Below are positions 52,325-62,180 of a stretch of DNA of 64,000 bases, in pieces. The DNA comes from an uncultured Clostridia bacterium (GTDB taxonomy: Bacteria; Bacillota; Clostridia; Christensenellales; UBA1242), in contig CALWTF010000003.1 of NCBI GenBank assembly GCA_944384415.1, positions 1-64,000 of the forward strand. Direction: 5' to 3'. Every line of letters begins with the position of its first letter. The first letter of the stretch is position 1. A program made the translations under genes and the position numbers. The notes beneath the pieces were generated by a model, which searched no databases, had not been told where the DNA came from, and saw only the letters and a program-made list of their open reading frames with translations.

Positions 52325-53227
52325 CTATTTTTTAGTTTTGTTCTTACTGGTGTTTTTAGGGTCTTTTAAACTTTCTGCAAGCGATGTTAATAATCCAGTT
52401 ATGTTTTGAATATCGCTTGGTACAATTATTTTTGTTGCTTCACCTTCTGCTAAACTTTTTAACGCTTCATATCCTTGTAATGTTAAATATGCAGCATCTG
52501 GTTTTGCATCAACAATTCGTTTAATAGCTGCTGCTTCACCTTCTGCTTCTGTCATTAATGCAATTTTTGTTGCTTCGGCACGCAAAATAGCCGCTTGTTT
52601 TTCACCTTCGGCAACCAAAATATTACTTTTCTTTTCACCTTCGGCACGCAAAATAGCTTCACGGCGTTCTCTTTCAGCCCGCATTTGTTTTTCCATTGCA
52701 TCTTGAATGTCTCGAGGAGGTAAAATGTTTTTTAATTCAACACGATTAATTTTTATGCCCCAAGGGTCAGTTGCTTCATCTAATATAACTCTCATTTTTG
52801 AATTAACAGTATCACGACTGGTTAAAGTTTCATCAAGTTCTAATTCACCAACAATATTACGCAATGTTGTAGCTGTTAAATTTTCAATAGCACTCATTGG
52901 GCGTTCAACACCATAACGATAAAGCTTTGGGTCGGTTATTTGAAAATATACAACTGTATCAATTTGCATTGTTACATTATCTTTTGTTATAACTGGTTGA
53001 GGTTTAAAATCTGCTACAATTTCTTTTAAATTTATTGGTGTGCTAACACGGTCGATAAATGGAATTACAAAGTGGATACCAGTATCTAAAGTACGGTGAT
53101 ATTTTCCCAATCTTTCCACTATTAGGGCAGTTGATTGCCTAACAACCTTTACCGAAGCCACCAAAATAAATAATGCTACAACAGCTATACAACTAAAAAC
53201 TATTGCAAAAATTCCTGCTCCACTCAT
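52325..53227 (-). CDS. SPFH/Band 7 stomatin-like protein (QmcA family)
   Basis: The 300 residues have a membrane anchor (about 5-27), the SPFH domain (ALIVERLGKYHRTLDTGIHFVIPFID, then RVELKNILPPRDIQDAM) and a C-terminal coiled coil of ERREAILRAEGEKKS-type repeats. The family forms membrane microdomain scaffolds. It is in an operon with the NfeD-like gene upstream, the usual pair in bacteria. The ribosome-binding site GGAAGG is inside the end of the NfeD gene, 2 bases separating stop and start. Confidence 0.93.
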   Translation of the reverse strand: MSGAGIFAIVFSCIAVVALFILVASVKVVRQSTALIVERLGKYHRTLDTGIHFVIPFIDRVSTPINLKEIVADFKPQPVITKDNVTMQIDTVVYFQITDPKLYRYGVERPMSAIENLTATTLRNIVGELELDETLTSRDTVNSKMRVILDEATDPWGIKINRVELKNILPPRDIQDAMEKQMRAERERREAILRAEGEKKSNILVAEGEKQAAILRAEATKIALMTEAEGEAAAIKRIVDAKPDAAYLTLQGYEALKSLAEGEATKIIVPSDIQNITGLLTSLAESLKDPKNTSKNKTKK

Positions 53228-53229
53228 AT

Positions 53230-53730
53230 TTATTTACCTTCCTTATTTGTTGATTTTTTTGTTTTGTTAGTTTTTATTTCTTCTTGTTCTGGTTTCATTT
53301 CTTCAATTGGTTTTACAATCACTTTATTACCTGAAATTTTAATAATTTCCACCAAAGTGTTTGCAGGTATAACTTGTGTGTTATTTTCAGTTGTTGCATT
53401 CCAAATAACGCCATTTATTTTAACAGTTCCGTATTTGTCTTCATTAATTTCATTTATCAAGCGAATTTGTTGCGAAATTAATGCATCTGCATTTGTTTTT
53501 GTTTTATCTTTTCCAAGTAAAAACTTTAATGCAAGTTTTCTGAAAGATAATAAAAGAACTGCTGATATAACAACAAAAACAACTAATTGAACCCAAACTG
53601 GAACACTTAAAGCTGCTAAAATTAAAGAAACTAATCCACCAACAGAGAACCAAATAGCTATCATATCAGTTGAAATAAATTCTAGTATCATAGTTATTAC
53701 AACTACGCCTAGCCAAATCCAAATCCACAT
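53230..53730 (-). CDS. NfeD-like membrane protein
   Basis: The 166 residues have a short N-terminal hydrophobic part (3-75, several helices) and a soluble OB-fold (about 85-145: KINGVIWNATTENNTQVIPANTLVEIIKISGNKVIV), the NfeD C-terminal domain. This is the short NfeD type without the serine protease domain. It partners SPFH proteins such as the one next to it. The Lys-rich end is MKPEQEEIKTNKTKK. ATG on the minus strand follows AAGGAGGG. Confidence 0.9.
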   Translation of the reverse strand: MWIWIWLGVVVITMILEFISTDMIAIWFSVGGLVSLILAALSVPVWVQLVVFVVISAVLLLSFRKLALKFLLGKDKTKTNADALISQQIRLINEINEDKYGTVKINGVIWNATTENNTQVIPANTLVEIIKISGNKVIVKPIEEMKPEQEEIKTNKTKKSTNKEGK

Positions 53731-53908
53731 ATTAACCCTCCTTAATCTATATATAAAGTTATGTCTAAAATTATATTATAGATATTCTATGTTTGTCAAG
53801 AAATTGACATTATTTGAAAATTTTAAAATATAAAATTTAATTTTTTAAAAATTATGTAAAAATAATTGTTTTTGTGTTATAATTATTCAAAATTAAAAAG
53901 GATTTATT

Positions 53909-54952
53909 ATGCAAATTATACAAGATTTAAGTTTATCACAGTTAGAAAATATTATTATTGAAATGGGTGAACCTAAATATAGAGCAAAGCAAATTTTTGA
54001 GAATATTTATAATGGAAAAAATATAAATAATATTTCAAACATACCTAATGATTTGAAGCAAAAGTTAAAACAGCTTTTTATTGATGAACCAGTAAAAATT
54101 TATACTGTTCAAGAAAGTCACGATGGTACACAAAAATTTGCTTATGAACTTTTTGATGGTAATATTGTTGAGGGTGTTTTAATGAGATATAAACACGGCA
54201 ATACATTATGCGTATCTTGTCAAGTCGGTTGTAGAATGGGGTGTAAATTTTGTGCTTCTACTTTGGGTGGTTTGGTTCGTAATTTAACAGCAGGTGAAAT
54301 TTTAGCGCAAGTGTTAACAGTTAATGCAATGCTTGGTGGAACTGCTAAAAAGCGACAAATAACAAATATTGTTATGATGGGAAGTGGTGAGCCGTTAGAT
54401 AATTTTGAAAATGTTGCACAATTTTTAAAACTTGTTACAAGTAAAGATGGTATTAATTTTTCACCTAGAAATATTTCTGTTTCAACTTGTGGTATTGTTC
54501 CTAACATTGATAAACTGGCCGAATTAGGCTTGCCAGTTATTTTAACTATTTCTTTACACGCACCAAACGATTTTATTCGTAAACAAATTATGCCAATAGC
54601 AAACAGTTATTCAATAAAACAATTAATAGAAGCTAGCAAAAGATATTTTGAAAAAACTGGAAGACGAGTAGTGTTTGAATATGCTCTTACCGATGGAATA
54701 AACAATACCGATGAATGTGCAAAACAGTTATCAAAATTGATAAAAGGTTTTCCTAATCACATTAATTTAATACCTTTAAACGAGGTTAATGAAAGAAATT
54801 TAAAAAGTGTTACAAAAAAATCTTGTCAACATTTTGCAAATTTGCTTGAACGATATGGAATGTCGGTTACTATCAGAAGGACAATGGCTGATGATATTGA
54901 TGGTGCGTGTGGGCAACTGAGAAATAAAATTATTAACGAAAATAAAATATAA
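53909..54952 (+). CDS. rlmN: RlmN, dual-specificity 23S rRNA/tRNA methyltransferase
   Basis: The radical SAM enzyme methylates C2 of adenosine 2503 in 23S rRNA and A37 in some tRNAs. The CRMGCKFC motif (about 108-115) binds the 4Fe-4S cluster. GSGEPLDNFENV and SISLHAPND-type stretches follow, with the active-site Cys near 335 in IDGACGQL. The 347-residue length is normal. It starts after AAAAAGGA and is preceded by a TATAAT box (53871-53876). Confidence 0.96.
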   Translation: MQIIQDLSLSQLENIIIEMGEPKYRAKQIFENIYNGKNINNISNIPNDLKQKLKQLFIDEPVKIYTVQESHDGTQKFAYELFDGNIVEGVLMRYKHGNTLCVSCQVGCRMGCKFCASTLGGLVRNLTAGEILAQVLTVNAMLGGTAKKRQITNIVMMGSGEPLDNFENVAQFLKLVTSKDGINFSPRNISVSTCGIVPNIDKLAELGLPVILTISLHAPNDFIRKQIMPIANSYSIKQLIEASKRYFEKTGRRVVFEYALTDGINNTDECAKQLSKLIKGFPNHINLIPLNEVNERNLKSVTKKSCQHFANLLERYGMSVTIRRTMADDIDGACGQLRNKIINENKI

Positions 54953-55048
54953 TAGTAACATAAAAGATTTTATATTTTTAATTTAGTATTATAATTTAAA
55001 ATTTGCAGAAAATATTTTAAATAATATTATATAGATTTTCGTTTTTGT

Positions 55049-55078
55049 TTGACTTGTATGTTATATGTTTATTATAAT
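55049..55078 (+). promoter_or_regulatory. Promoter for the surface protein gene
   Basis: TTGACT at 55049, 18-base spacer, TATAAT at 55073-55078. Confidence 0.65.
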
Positions 55079-55104
55079 TAAAAATAACATTAGGAGAAAA
55101 TGAT

Positions 55105-57456
55105 ATGCAAATTTTAAAAAACATAAGATTAAATTTAAAAAATGCATTAATTTACGGTTTCCTTGCTTTGCTGGTTTTATGTGCATTTGCGGTTGTTTTT
55201 AATTTTAATAAAACAGAAGTTTATGCAGATAGTTATACAATAACTTATAAGGCTGATTTTATGAACCAAGATGGTGAAATGTCTTCAACAAGTGTCAGTT
55301 CAGATGTAAATGGTGAATTCACAACATTGGGTGCAAGTACTTTTTCGCGTAAAGGGTTTAAACTGGTTGGTTGGTATTCGGTTGAAGTTTCTGAACCACC
55401 TGTAGGGGAAGAAGGTGGTGAAGTTAAAGAAACAATTATTGATTATGAATTTGACACGGTTTATCAAATTGACAAAAACATTGAATTGTTAGCTAAGTGG
55501 CAAATGATAGATGAACCAATATGTGAATTAACTGTTGAATTCTCTAAAAATCAAGAAGAAAACTTGCAACACAGTTTACAGTTACAAACAAATTTGTTAG
55601 ATGGTACATATGAAGGTATAGATTCAGAAAGCATTTTAATTGATTGGCAAAAATATGATGAAAATGCTGATGTTTGGTTAACTGTTTTATCAAGAGATAA
55701 AGTGTTTTATTTTGATGAAGAAAAAACTAATAATGGTCAGTATCGAGTAGTTTTAACATATGTTTTAAATTGGAATGATGTTGAATGTATTTCAAATATT
55801 GTAACTGTTGAAATAAATGAAACAAGTTTGCAACCAGATATAGAAAATTTTATGGGTAATTATGATGGTAATGAACACAGTATTTCAGTGAATGTTGATG
55901 AACAAACAGAAGTATTATACAGTTTAAACAATTCAGAATGGGTCAGTGTTCTTCCAACTTTTTCATTACCTGGTACATATTCTATTTTTGTTTCTGTTAA
56001 TAAAGGTTCTACATATAATTTTGAAAGTGAAAGTGGTATTGCTCAAATAAATAAATATTCAGCACATACTAAAGAATATTTTGTTGAAATATTACAACCT
56101 ACATTAACTGTTAAAGTTAATGGTCAAACAATTTATTTTGGAGATGAGCCCGAACAATTTTCTGTTAATTATGAGGGTTTTATTGTTGGTGATGATGAAA
56201 ACAATTTAAGTGGAAAGCTAGTGTTTGAGTGTGATTATGAAGCAGGAATGCCTGTTGGAAATTATCAAATAAAAGTTTCTGGATTATCATCGGATATTTA
56301 TAAAATAGAATATGTAAATGGTTTGCTTCAAGTAATATCAACATCTGAAAAGCTTTGGCAACTTTCAGGAATTATTTTAAATGAAAACGATGTTCCTGTT
56401 GAAGGTGCTAATGTAAGTTTAGAATTAAATAAGGAAAATATCACAAGCACAATTACAAATTCTAATGGTGAGTTTATAATTCCAGATATATCAAACAACA
56501 AATATATAATTCGAGTTGAAAAAGATAATGCTTCCATATTTAAAACTGTTTTTGTAAATGGTTCAAATGTAGAAGATATTAAAATATGTTTAAGCTCAAA
56601 AAATATAAAAATAGATTATATAACAGAAACTGAAATTGATTTTGAAATAGATGGACTTGAACAAATTTTAACTGATGAAATAGTATTTGATAATGAGATT
56701 AATCAATCAATTTTAGATGGTAGCAATGCTGAAATAGTTTTTTCATTAAACTCGGTTGATGAAGATAATTACTTTGTAACTCAATTAAATGAAAGCGCTA
56801 CTACAAACAATAAAAAGTTAACAAATTTTATTGATATTAACATAACTATGTCTTTAAGTAATAAAACTGAAAAAATTAATGTAACATCATTAACTAATCC
56901 ATTGTGTTTCACTATTCCTTTAAGTGAAAAATTACAAGAAAAAACAGGTGTTGTTTTATATCGTTTTCATAATAACGAAATACAAATTCTTACACAGGAA
57001 GAAAATGCCGATGGAGAAAGATTTAGTTTAAGTGAAGATGGTTCAACTGTAACAATTTATTCAAATAAATTTAGCATTTACAGTTTAGGATATGATTTCA
57101 ACATATCACCAACAGAAACTGGTGAACAGTTAACTGGTGAACAAATTTTTATAATTTGGTGTATAATTGTTCTGGTAGCTATATGTGTTATATCTGGTTA
57201 TTCTGGAATTTTGGTTACAGTAAATCAAAAATCAAGAAATCATAGCCACAATACTAATGTAGTTGAAAATCAAAGCACAACTGAAACTTTATCAAATAAA
57301 TTACAAACCAAAGAACAAAAAAGGGCAGAAAAGTTGGCTAAAAAGCAAGAAAAAATTTTATCAAAACTTAATTCAAGTCAAACGCAAGAGCAACCAAATT
57401 TAACAAATCAACAAGATGTTAAAAACAATAATGAAAATTCGGATTTTAATAAATAA
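55105..57456 (+). CDS. Cell-surface protein with InlB-type, MBG and carboxypeptidase-regulatory-like domains
   Basis: The 783-residue protein has a signal or anchor helix (about 13-38). An InlB B-repeat region (about 43-133; FSRKGFKLVGWYS, then ELLAKWQ) comes next, then Ig-like stretches and an MBG-like domain (VKVNGQTIYFGDEPEQFSVNYEGFIVGDD) near 330-400. A carboxypeptidase-regulatory-like domain follows (about 412-495; WQLSGIILNENDVPVEGANVSLEL). The C-terminal membrane helix is near 682-705, with a Lys/Gln-rich cytoplasmic tail. There is no LPxTG motif, so it is held by its helix. It is likely a surface adhesin or sensor; the partner is unknown. Confidence 0.8.
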   Translation: MQILKNIRLNLKNALIYGFLALLVLCAFAVVFNFNKTEVYADSYTITYKADFMNQDGEMSSTSVSSDVNGEFTTLGASTFSRKGFKLVGWYSVEVSEPPVGEEGGEVKETIIDYEFDTVYQIDKNIELLAKWQMIDEPICELTVEFSKNQEENLQHSLQLQTNLLDGTYEGIDSESILIDWQKYDENADVWLTVLSRDKVFYFDEEKTNNGQYRVVLTYVLNWNDVECISNIVTVEINETSLQPDIENFMGNYDGNEHSISVNVDEQTEVLYSLNNSEWVSVLPTFSLPGTYSIFVSVNKGSTYNFESESGIAQINKYSAHTKEYFVEILQPTLTVKVNGQTIYFGDEPEQFSVNYEGFIVGDDENNLSGKLVFECDYEAGMPVGNYQIKVSGLSSDIYKIEYVNGLLQVISTSEKLWQLSGIILNENDVPVEGANVSLELNKENITSTITNSNGEFIIPDISNNKYIIRVEKDNASIFKTVFVNGSNVEDIKICLSSKNIKIDYITETEIDFEIDGLEQILTDEIVFDNEINQSILDGSNAEIVFSLNSVDEDNYFVTQLNESATTNNKKLTNFIDINITMSLSNKTEKINVTSLTNPLCFTIPLSEKLQEKTGVVLYRFHNNEIQILTQEENADGERFSLSEDGSTVTIYSNKFSIYSLGYDFNISPTETGEQLTGEQIFIIWCIIVLVAICVISGYSGILVTVNQKSRNHSHNTNVVENQSTTETLSNKLQTKEQKRAEKLAKKQEKILSKLNSSQTQEQPNLTNQQDVKNNNENSDFNK

Positions 57457-57481
57457 TTATTTTGCTAATATTTGAACTTGT

Positions 57482-57511
57482 TTGACAAATATTTCACTAA
57501 TATGATAAAAT
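57482..57511 (+). promoter_or_regulatory. Promoter for the 108-residue membrane protein gene
   Basis: TTGACA at 57482, 18-base spacer, TAAAAT at 57506-57511. Confidence 0.65.
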
Positions 57512-57546
57512 ATTCATATTAGGATAATCATATTGGGGAGGTATTT

Positions 57547-57873
57547 ATGTTTAATGAATTAGGCGAAGGTTTGTCAAAATTGTTCGATGCTATTAATAAA
57601 CTTTGTGCTTTTGTATTAATTGTTGTTTATGTTTTATTTGCTATTAATGCCAATTGGACATTTATTACAAATGAAACAGCTTTACAAATCATAACTTATA
57701 TTATGTATTATGGGCCATTAGTGATTGTTTCTTTAGTTGCCATTGAATTTGCAATTAAAAGAACTTTAATAACTCAAATTATTATTTATGCTTTAATAGC
57801 AGTTATGATAATTTTTCAATTTGTTCCTGGAACTTGGGAGTATTTAGTAGGTTTAGTTCCATCTGGAAATTAA
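57547..57873 (+). CDS. Small membrane protein, 108 residues
   Basis: Three hydrophobic helices (about 15-33, 48-68 and 72-95) make up most of the protein. No family was recognised. It starts after TTGGGGAGGT, with its own promoter and terminator. Function unknown. Confidence 0.75.
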   Translation: MFNELGEGLSKLFDAINKLCAFVLIVVYVLFAINANWTFITNETALQIITYIMYYGPLVIVSLVAIEFAIKRTLITQIIIYALIAVMIIFQFVPGTWEYLVGLVPSGN

Positions 57874-57874
57874 A

Positions 57875-57903
57875 AAAACAGCCAATTTTAACGGCTGTTT
57901 TTT
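57875..57903 (+). terminator. Terminator after the 108-residue protein gene
   Basis: AAAACAGCC / GGCTGTTTT stem with an AATTTTAAC loop, then T. Confidence 0.88.
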
Positions 57904-57915
57904 AATTATATAACA

Positions 57916-57944
57916 TTGACAAATAAAATTTTTTACATTATAAT
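57916..57944 (+). promoter_or_regulatory. Promoter for cmk
   Basis: TTGACA at 57916, 17-base spacer, TATAAT at 57939-57944. Confidence 0.72.
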
Positions 57945-57975
57945 AAGTAAAATTTTTACAGAAAAGGAGTTTTTT

Positions 57976-58758
57976 ATGCAAGTTGCAATAGATGGTTTGG
58001 CTGGTTCGGGTAAATCCTTTTTAGGCAAACAGTTGGCAAAAAAATTAAATTATAAATTTTTAAGTACGGGAAAGTTATACAGGTCATTAGCATTTAAATT
58101 TATACAACAAAATTTGGATATTGATGATGAACAATCAATGAATGATTTTTTTCAATTGAAACAATTAGATGAAGATGTTGTTGAAAAATTTTTAAGTAAC
58201 ACAGAACTTGGAATTGTTTTTGATGAAACTGGAGTAGGTAAAATTCTTTTAGATGGTACGGTTATTCAAGAACAATTTTTGGAAAGTGAAATAGTAAGCA
58301 GTGTAACTCGAAAAATTTCACAAAATCCAAGTATTAGGGCTTCTGTTTTAGATGTGCAAAGATGTGTTGCAAAAGAAAATGATATTGTAATGGAAGGGCG
58401 AGATATTGGTTCGGTTGTTTTGCCAAATGCCGATGTAAAATTTTTTATTACAGCACCAGATGATTTAAGATATGAAAGAATTTATATGCGAGAATGTGAA
58501 AGTGGTTGTCAGGCAAATGCTGAAAAAGTTAAACAAAGCACAAAAGAGCGTGATTTAGCTGACCAAACACGAAAAATTAGCCCAGTGGTTAAACCAGAAG
58601 GTTCAATTGAAATAAAAAATGCCGGCAATTTAGAGGTTGTTGATTTTTTAGTACATTCGATGGGGTTAGTTGTTAACAAAGCACAACAAAGAAGTGAAAT
58701 TATTAAACATTTTTCTGCTATTAATGAAAACACAAAAAGTGAAGAAATGATAAAATAA
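57976..58758 (+). CDS. cmk: Cmk, cytidylate kinase
   Basis: Phosphorylates CMP and dCMP. ATG 57976 follows AAAAGGAG; upstream in-frame codons start before this site and are not used. The P-loop is GLAGSGKS (residues 6-13), then STGKLYRSLAFKF, MEGRDIGSVVLP (about 137) and the LID with ADQTRKISP. It has 260 residues, about 40 more than usual, as a C-terminal helical extension (IIKHFSAINENTKSEEMIK). Confidence 0.92.
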   Translation: MQVAIDGLAGSGKSFLGKQLAKKLNYKFLSTGKLYRSLAFKFIQQNLDIDDEQSMNDFFQLKQLDEDVVEKFLSNTELGIVFDETGVGKILLDGTVIQEQFLESEIVSSVTRKISQNPSIRASVLDVQRCVAKENDIVMEGRDIGSVVLPNADVKFFITAPDDLRYERIYMRECESGCQANAEKVKQSTKERDLADQTRKISPVVKPEGSIEIKNAGNLEVVDFLVHSMGLVVNKAQQRSEIIKHFSAINENTKSEEMIK

Positions 58759-58784
58759 AAAATGGCTTAAAGCCATTTTTTTTT
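58757..58784. terminator. Bidirectional terminator between cmk and the 223-residue protein gene
   Basis: AAAAAATGGCT / AGCCATTTTTT stem with T on both sides. Confidence 0.87.
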
Positions 58785-58785
58785 A

Positions 58786-59457
58786 TTAAAGTTTTACTAA
58801 ATCATCTAAATTTTTATCTTTTTCCAATGTATCAATCTTTTGAGTTAAAACATCTCGTTCATTTGTTAAATTTTGAATATTTTTTGCAATTATTTTACCA
58901 ACATTTTCTTCTACAATGCCCCATAAAGTGTCTTCCATATTATACTTTGTTGATAGATAACAATCGTTTGGATTGTTAAAATTTGCTATATATATTGGAT
59001 TGATAGGTTTTAATAAATCTACCATTTTTCTATTTAAACAATCATTAGCATAATCAGTATCAAATACTAAATCGTCTTTGTTTGATGAAACAACACTATA
59101 TTTATCTTTTATAATATTAAAAGTTTGTTTTGTTTCAGTATTTGCGATTTGCAAAGAAAATTCAAATTCTGCCATTTGCATTTTATGAAAAGGATCATCA
59201 AATTCATTAATTTTTGTTGAATCATGAGTTATAAATCTAACAAATGATTTAGATGAGGTTTTTTGTTCTTCAGCCAATTTTGTTTCAACTGCGTTTATTA
59301 AATCAATTGCACTAACTTGAAAAAATTTGCTATATTCAATTAATTTATAGTTTAAATAAGCTGCTGTTTGATATTTTGATTTGTCTCCAGTTTGTTTATA
59401 TTCATTTAAGTTTTTTAAAATTTTTTCATTAATTTCTCTAATTTGTGTAAAATTCAT
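58786..59457 (-). CDS. Unknown 223-residue protein
   Basis: The start is ATG 59457 (MNFTQIREIN), with AAAAGGGACAA upstream on the minus strand; longer forms lack a ribosome-binding site. The N-terminal half is helical (YLNYKLIEYSKFFQVSAIDLINAVE), the middle may be a beta domain, and the C-terminal 40 residues are a coiled coil (NLTNERDVLTQKIDTLEKDKN). There is no membrane segment. The family was not recognised. Convergent with cmk and divergent from valS. Confidence 0.65.
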   Translation of the reverse strand: MNFTQIREINEKILKNLNEYKQTGDKSKYQTAAYLNYKLIEYSKFFQVSAIDLINAVETKLAEEQKTSSKSFVRFITHDSTKINEFDDPFHKMQMAEFEFSLQIANTETKQTFNIIKDKYSVVSSNKDDLVFDTDYANDCLNRKMVDLLKPINPIYIANFNNPNDCYLSTKYNMEDTLWGIVEENVGKIIAKNIQNLTNERDVLTQKIDTLEKDKNLDDLVKL

Positions 59458-59597
59458 AATTGTCCCTTTTAAAATTGTTTTGTCAATTATAACACACAAT
59501 ATTATTTTTTTCAATACTGCTTTTAATTTTTATATTAAATTTTAAAATCTTTTTGTAATTTTGGTTAAACATACAAAGTTTTTGCTGTTTTAATTTA

Positions 59598-59626
59598 TTG
59601 ACATTAAAGCCAAATTTTGATAAAAT
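59598..59626 (+). promoter_or_regulatory. Promoter for valS
   Basis: TTGACA at 59598, 17-base spacer, TAAAAT at 59621-59626. The leader to ATG is only about 20 bases, with no room for a T-box. Confidence 0.72.
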
Positions 59627-59652
59627 TTCATAAAATCTATAAGGAAGAAGCA

Positions 59653-62070
59653 ATGTTAGAAAAGAAATATAATTATAAAACAGTTGAGGAAAAATGGCAC
59701 AATTATTGGAATGAAAACAATATTTATAAGTTTAATCCACAAGATAAAAGACCTAAATATACAATTGATACACCTCCGCCTACAATTAGTGGTCCAAATT
59801 TGCATACAGGACATATGTTTAGTTATACACAAATTGATGTTATTGCAAGACATAAAAGAATGAGTGGTTATAATGTGTATTTTCCAATGGGATTTGATAA
59901 CAACGGTTTACCTAGTTATCGGTTTGTTCAAAAAAAATACAACTTACATACTGATTCAATGGAACGCAGTGAGTTAGTAAAAATGTGTTTAAATGAAATG
60001 AAAAACATACAACCGATTTATGCTAATTTGTTTAACAGTTTAGGGTTTTCTTGTGCGTTGGATAATTGTTATTCAACAATAGACGAAAAATCTCAAAAAA
60101 TTAGTCAACAATCGTTTATTGAGCTTTATAATAAAGGTGAGATATCTAGAAAAAATTCAGCAACTTTATGGTGTCCTGAGTGTAGAACTGCAATAGCTTT
60201 AAGTGAAATAGATACTGTTGAAAAACCTAGTGTAATGAACTATATTTATTTTGGTATTAAAGATAGTGATGAAAAACTTGAAATTGCAACCACAAGGCCA
60301 GAACTTTTAAGTGCTTGTGTTTGCGTTTTTATTAACCCTGAAGATAAAAAGCATTCTCATTTATTTGGTAAAACAGCAATTAGTCCAATTTACAACATAG
60401 AGGTTCCAATAATTGCAAATCCAGATGCGTTGATGGATAAAGGAACTGGTGTTGTAATGTGTTGTACATTTGGTGATGAGGCTGATATGCAGTGGCAAAA
60501 AACCTATAATTTGCCTATTAAGGAGGCAATTTCTGCTAATGGTAGAATGACAGAACTTTCTGGCTTTTTATCTGGAATGAAAGTTAAAGATGCACGAAAT
60601 GCAATTATTGAAAAACTTAAACAAGAAAAATTACTTTATAAGCAAGAAGAAATCACTCATTTGGTTGCTACACACGAAAGGTGTTCTCATGAGATTGAAA
60701 TTTTGTCTAAGCCACAATGGTTTATAAATATTTTGGAGCATAAAGAAGAAATTTATCAGGCTGGGCTTAAGTGTAATTGGTATCCAAATGCAATGCAAAA
60801 ACGATTTTTAAATTGGGTAGATGGTTTGAAATGGGATTGGTGTATATCAAGACAAAATTTATATGGTGTACCTTTTCCCGTTTGGTATTGTAAAAAATGT
60901 GGTAAAATACATTTAGCAAATGTTCAAGATTTACCTGTTGACCCAGTTAAAACACAACCTAAAAATTCTTGTGAGTGCGGTTGTAGTGAATTTGAACCTG
61001 AAAAAGATGTTATGGATACTTGGGCAACTTCATCGTTAACTCCTGAAATTTGTATGAATTTGGTTACAAATAAAGGTTTAAATGATGAGCATTTGCCAAT
61101 GAGTTTGCGACCAACTGCACACGATAATATAAGAGTTTGGAATTTTTATACTATTGTAAAAAGTTTGCTTCATTTTAATAAAATGCCTTGGAATGATGTG
61201 GTAATATCTGGATATGCTGTAGATGAAAAGGGTGATAAGATAAGCAAAAGTAAAGGAAATGAAAAACTTACACCACAGCAATTAGTGGAACAATATTCAG
61301 CAGATGTTGCTAGATATTGGGCAAGTAATATTTCTATTGGGCAAGATACCACTTTCACAATGGAACAACTTACAAATGCTTCAAAACTAATTCAAAAAAT
61401 TTGGAATGCTAGCAAATTTGTGATTTCATTTTTAGATGGGGCTCCTAAAACTGAACCTGAAAATTTAGAGGTAATGGATAAGTGGATTATTAATGAATTA
61501 AAAATTACTCAACAAAATTTTCATAAAAATATGTTAAAGTATGAAATTGGTCTTGCTTTAAAAGAGGTTGAAAAGTTGTTTTGGAATTTTTGCGATAATT
61601 ATATTGAAATTGCAAAAAATAGATTATATAAACCAGAAGTATATGGCGAAAAAGCAAAACTTAGTGCTCAGTATGCATCTTCACTTTTACTTCGCGGAAT
61701 GCTAAAAATGTTTTCAATTTATATGCCTCATATAACAGAAGAAATTTATATGGATACTTTTGGGCAAGTTAACAACGAAAAATCAATTCATTTATCAGGA
61801 TATTTACAACTAGATGATAATATTGATAATGATTTAACTAAACTAGGTGAAGAAGTTGTTGAAATTGTTAGCGCTATTCGCGGATTTAAGTCGCAAAACA
61901 ATGTATCTTTAAAGACTGAGGTTGAAAATTTAGTAATAACTGGTTATAGCGAAAAAATTAAACAAGTTGAAAAAGATATAAAAGCTGTTGGTGCTGTTAA
62001 AAACATTGAATATAAAGATGGAGAAAAAAATATTGATATTACATTAGTTTTTGATGAAACTAACAATTAA
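59653..62070 (+). CDS. valS: ValS, valyl-tRNA synthetase of archaeal-like type
   Basis: The class I synthetase uses valine. ATG 59653 follows AAGGAAGAAG; an earlier in-frame TTG is not used. HIGH is seen as NLHTGHMF (about 45-52), DNNGLPSYR matches ValRS, the editing domain has a TTRPEL motif, DTWATSSL is conserved, and the KMSKS is DKISKSKGNE near 537. At 805 residues it lacks the long C-terminal coiled coil that stabilises many bacterial ValRS proteins. Overall it resembles the shorter archaeal-type ValRS. Confidence 0.88.
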   Translation: MLEKKYNYKTVEEKWHNYWNENNIYKFNPQDKRPKYTIDTPPPTISGPNLHTGHMFSYTQIDVIARHKRMSGYNVYFPMGFDNNGLPSYRFVQKKYNLHTDSMERSELVKMCLNEMKNIQPIYANLFNSLGFSCALDNCYSTIDEKSQKISQQSFIELYNKGEISRKNSATLWCPECRTAIALSEIDTVEKPSVMNYIYFGIKDSDEKLEIATTRPELLSACVCVFINPEDKKHSHLFGKTAISPIYNIEVPIIANPDALMDKGTGVVMCCTFGDEADMQWQKTYNLPIKEAISANGRMTELSGFLSGMKVKDARNAIIEKLKQEKLLYKQEEITHLVATHERCSHEIEILSKPQWFINILEHKEEIYQAGLKCNWYPNAMQKRFLNWVDGLKWDWCISRQNLYGVPFPVWYCKKCGKIHLANVQDLPVDPVKTQPKNSCECGCSEFEPEKDVMDTWATSSLTPEICMNLVTNKGLNDEHLPMSLRPTAHDNIRVWNFYTIVKSLLHFNKMPWNDVVISGYAVDEKGDKISKSKGNEKLTPQQLVEQYSADVARYWASNISIGQDTTFTMEQLTNASKLIQKIWNASKFVISFLDGAPKTEPENLEVMDKWIINELKITQQNFHKNMLKYEIGLALKEVEKLFWNFCDNYIEIAKNRLYKPEVYGEKAKLSAQYASSLLLRGMLKMFSIYMPHITEEIYMDTFGQVNNEKSIHLSGYLQLDDNIDNDLTKLGEEVVEIVSAIRGFKSQNNVSLKTEVENLVITGYSEKIKQVEKDIKAVGAVKNIEYKDGEKNIDITLVFDETNN

Positions 62071-62106
62071 TTTAAATTTAAATAAAAACTAATATCAATA
62101 TTAATA

Positions 62107-62140
62107 AAAAATAACTTAACAAGTTAGTTAAGTTATTTTT
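62107..62140. terminator. Terminator between valS and the desulfoferrodoxin gene
   Basis: AAAAATAACTTAAC / GTTAAGTTATTTTT stem with an AAGTTA loop. Confidence 0.82.
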
Positions 62141-62180
62141 CTTTTTAATTTATTTAATGTTAGCTTTTTTGGGCTATTGT

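Noticed and set aside
57500-57540. Inverted repeat ATATGAT / ATCATAT near the promoter of the 108-residue gene as an operator
   Set aside because: Seven AT-rich bases in a region of very low GC are expected by chance, and no regulator gene is nearby.
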